The position numbers and the translations under genes were made by a program. DNA of 64,000 bases from Terrabacter sp. MAHUQ-38 (lineage in GTDB: Bacteria > Actinomycetota > Actinomycetes > Actinomycetales > Dermatophilaceae). The notes beneath the pieces were generated by a model, which ran no database searches, was not told the origin of the DNA, and worked only from the letters and a program-made list of their open reading frames with translations. Positions 63,794-64,000 of the stretch are shown here, piece by piece (position 1 is the first letter of the stretch; each line of letters begins with the position of its first letter). Location of the stretch: contig NZ_JACVCU010000002.1 of NCBI RefSeq assembly GCF_014518425.1, positions 682,001 to 746,000 of the forward strand, written 5' to 3'.

Positions 63794-63955
63794 GGTGGAC
63801 CCCCTGTGGTGCGATGTCGGTCTGGCGCGCAGCCCCGCCCGGGAACCGGACGACGCCGCAAACATCTTGCATCAGTGGGGTGCAAAGCGCCCGTTCAGGC
63901 GCACACCTGGGGATAACGGACGCCAGTCGCCACACCGGCTCCATAGGATGGCCCG
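63794..63955. promoter_or_regulatory. Intergenic region upstream of the pilus genes
   Basis: 162 bases. It contains TAGGAT (63944-63949) on the plus strand ending six bases before a GTG. A minus-strand promoter for the CpaB-like gene is not obvious; CTTGCA with nearby TTTGCA at about 63860-63885 is weak. Confidence 0.35.
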
Positions 63956-64000
63956 GTGTCTCCCGGCCGAGCACCCGGTGCAGGGCGGGTCGGCGGATGT
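63956..64000 (+). CDS. Possible start of a plus-strand gene cut by the window edge
   Basis: GTG at 63956 opens a 15-codon frame still open at the edge (MSPGRAPGAGRVGGC). The only support is the leaderless-type TAGGAT six bases upstream, seen at ten other genes here. Too short for identification. Confidence 0.3.
   Translation, partial: MSPGRAPGAGRVGGC

Overview
The window is about 64 kb of very GC-rich DNA that reads as core chromosome of a high-GC Gram-positive actinobacterium. Supporting features are a WhiB protein, a fused E2/E1 OdhA/Kgd-type 2-oxoglutarate dehydrogenase component, a PdtaS-type kinase, a very large NAD-dependent glutamate dehydrogenase, an Arg/Gln/Asp-rich Rho insert, and many GTG/TTG starts. 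A member of Micrococcales near Intrasporangiaceae is my inference. I see no insertion sequence, integrase, CRISPR array, rRNA or replication origin; there is one tRNA gene.

Layout. (1) 1-6548, minus: F1Fo ATP synthase operon (atpI, atpZ-like, atpB-E-F-H-A-G-D; atpD runs off the left edge), with a perfect CRP/GlxR-type palindrome upstream. (2) 6694-9929, minus: wecA-like transferase, glyA, sua5. (3) 9960-16501: a TAXI-type TRAP transporter (receptor plus fused permease) divergent from a response regulator, a sensor kinase and a second TAXI-type lipoprotein. This block sits between sua5 and prmC. (4) 16522-18808, minus: rpmE, prfA, prmC. (5) 19054-24050, minus: a tightly coupled operon of receiver protein, membrane HEAT-repeat protein, processive glycosyltransferase and histidine kinase, sitting between rpmE and rho. 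(6) 24166-32111, minus: rho, then hom-thrC-thrB, lysA and an ArgS-like protein that lacks the catalytic core, next to tRNA-Arg(CCG). (7) 32687-37845: PUA/ASCH-like protein, two CNNM/CorC membrane proteins, an ABC-2 exporter. (8) 37992-45692: odhA, a small DUF6104-like gene, SGNH hydrolase, whiB1 and pdtaS. (9) 45775-54346: glutamate dehydrogenase with a histone-H1-like tail, three small genes, pruA. (10) 54438-61591: small membrane protein, SGNH and alpha/beta hydrolases, TetR, Nudix, wax ester synthase/DGAT, and a lipoprotein-membrane protein pair. (11) 61632-63793, minus: CpaE- and CpaB-like genes, probably the start of a Tad pilus locus that continues leftward in transcription only as far as 61632 here.

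How it fits together. Blocks 1, 2, 4 and 6 follow the known mycobacterial order lysA-hom-thrC-thrB-rho-rpmE-prfA-prmC-sua5-wecA-atp (recalled, not searched), so blocks 3 and 5 are insertions into an otherwise conserved housekeeping row. Both insertions are self-contained signalling modules. Block 3 looks like a solute uptake system with its own two-component control, in which the second TAXI lipoprotein may present ligand to the kinase. Block 5 looks like signal-controlled cell-surface polysaccharide synthesis. PruA, glutamate dehydrogenase and OdhA are consecutive steps from proline through glutamate to the TCA cycle and lie within about 16 kb.

Regulatory architecture. At least eleven genes have a TANNNT hexamer ending 6-7 bases before the start codon, the hallmark of leaderless transcription in actinobacteria. 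Near-perfect hairpins terminate most units. Short upstream reading frames precede rho and the glutamate dehydrogenase gene.
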